Shown here: positions 5,226-5,368 of the stretch, one piece after another
How positions within the stretch are numbered: the first letter of the stretch is position 1
Layout of the letters: every line of letters starts with the position of its first letter
Assembly: GCA_012514915.1 (NCBI GenBank)
Contig: JAAYZJ010000135.1
Location: forward strand, 1-5,368
Reading direction: 5' to 3'
Origin: Lentisphaerota bacterium
GTDB lineage: Bacteria > Verrucomicrobiota > Kiritimatiellia > RFP12 > JAAYLN01
Length of the DNA stretch: 5,368 nt
Position numbers and translations under genes: made by a program
The notes under the pieces: generated by a model
Told to the model about the DNA's origin: nothing
The model's input: the letters and a program-made list of their open reading frames with translations, nothing else
Databases searched by the model: none

Positions 5226-5368
5226 TCACCCGTCGGCCAGCAGCCGCCGCCGCACGGCCGCGTAGTCGTCGGCCACCCAGGTGGGCGCGACGGTGGCGCG
5301 GGCGAGATCGGCCCGCGTCGCGACGCCCGTCAGCACCAGGATCGTCCGCATGCCGGCCGCGGCGCCCG
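5226..5368 (-). CDS. C-terminal end of a HAD-superfamily phosphatase-like protein
   Basis: The frame enters from the right edge of the window and gives the last 46 residues before the TGA at 5226-5228. The segment GAAAGMRTILVLTG followed by VATRADL, then APTWVADDYAAVRRRLL, matches the end of HAD-superfamily subfamily IIA proteins (NagD / 4-nitrophenylphosphatase / phosphoglycolate-phosphatase-like), in which the conserved acidic GD.. motif precedes 'aGm.tilVlTGvttr.dl'. The catalytic Asp residues lie outside the window, so the substrate cannot be named. The gene runs in the same direction as the operon but is separated from the next gene by 88 bases with a promoter in between, so it is probably a separate unit. 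Confidence 0.8.
   Translation of the reverse strand, partial: GAAAGMRTILVLTGVATRADLARATVAPTWVADDYAAVRRRLLADG

Noticed and set aside
1..5368. CRISPR array, tRNA, rRNA, insertion sequence or phage genes
   Set aside because: No regularly spaced repeats, no tRNA-like cloverleaf or rRNA stretches seen, and no transposase or integrase-like protein in any frame.

Overview
The window is GC-rich bacterial DNA, probably chromosomal, with tightly packed genes. Five protein-coding genes lie on the minus strand. The tail of one plus-strand gene converges on them from the left. A membrane-anchored Hanks-type Ser/Thr kinase, a cysteine-rich lipoprotein with DnaJ-type zinc modules, and a neighbouring large carbohydrate-active-type protein together suggest a Gram-negative bacterium of the Planctomycetes-Verrucomicrobia-Lentisphaerae-Kiritimatiellae type. 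That placement is inferred from style of gene content; there is no marker gene here to prove it.

Layout from left to right: (1) 2-376 plus, the C-terminal beta-rich end of a large protein, probably a secreted glycoside-hydrolase-like enzyme. (2) 377-479, a short convergent intergenic gap with a small GC hairpin. (3) 480-2592 minus, a fusion of an N-terminal SGNH/GDSL hydrolase with a full-length adenylate-forming acyl-CoA-synthetase-like enzyme; it is broken by an apparent one-base expansion of a G run (760-766). (4) 2603-3679 minus, a Ser/Thr protein kinase with a C-terminal membrane anchor. (5) 3676-4827 minus, a lipoprotein with 14 closely spaced cysteine pairs, many of DnaJ CxxCxGxG type. 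(6) 4828-4915, a short gap full of palindromes and a tandem repeat. (7) 4916-5137 minus, a 73-residue very basic protein with its own good Shine-Dalgarno. (8) 5138-5225, a promoter region with a perfect TATAAT box. (9) 5226-5368 minus, the last 46 residues of a HAD-superfamily phosphatase-like protein.

Genes 5, 4 and 3 are read in the order lipoprotein, kinase, fusion enzyme. The first two overlap by ATGA and the next are only 10 bases apart, so they are very probably one translationally coupled operon. The only convincing promoter lies upstream of the small basic gene, so all four minus-strand genes may share one transcript. The operon joins an envelope zinc-finger lipoprotein, a membrane-tethered signalling kinase and an acyl-handling enzyme. 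I know of no described system with this combination; its joint function is a hypothesis, not a reading of the sequence. The most interesting points are the SGNH-adenylate ligase fusion with its homopolymer frameshift, and the lipoprotein/kinase pair.
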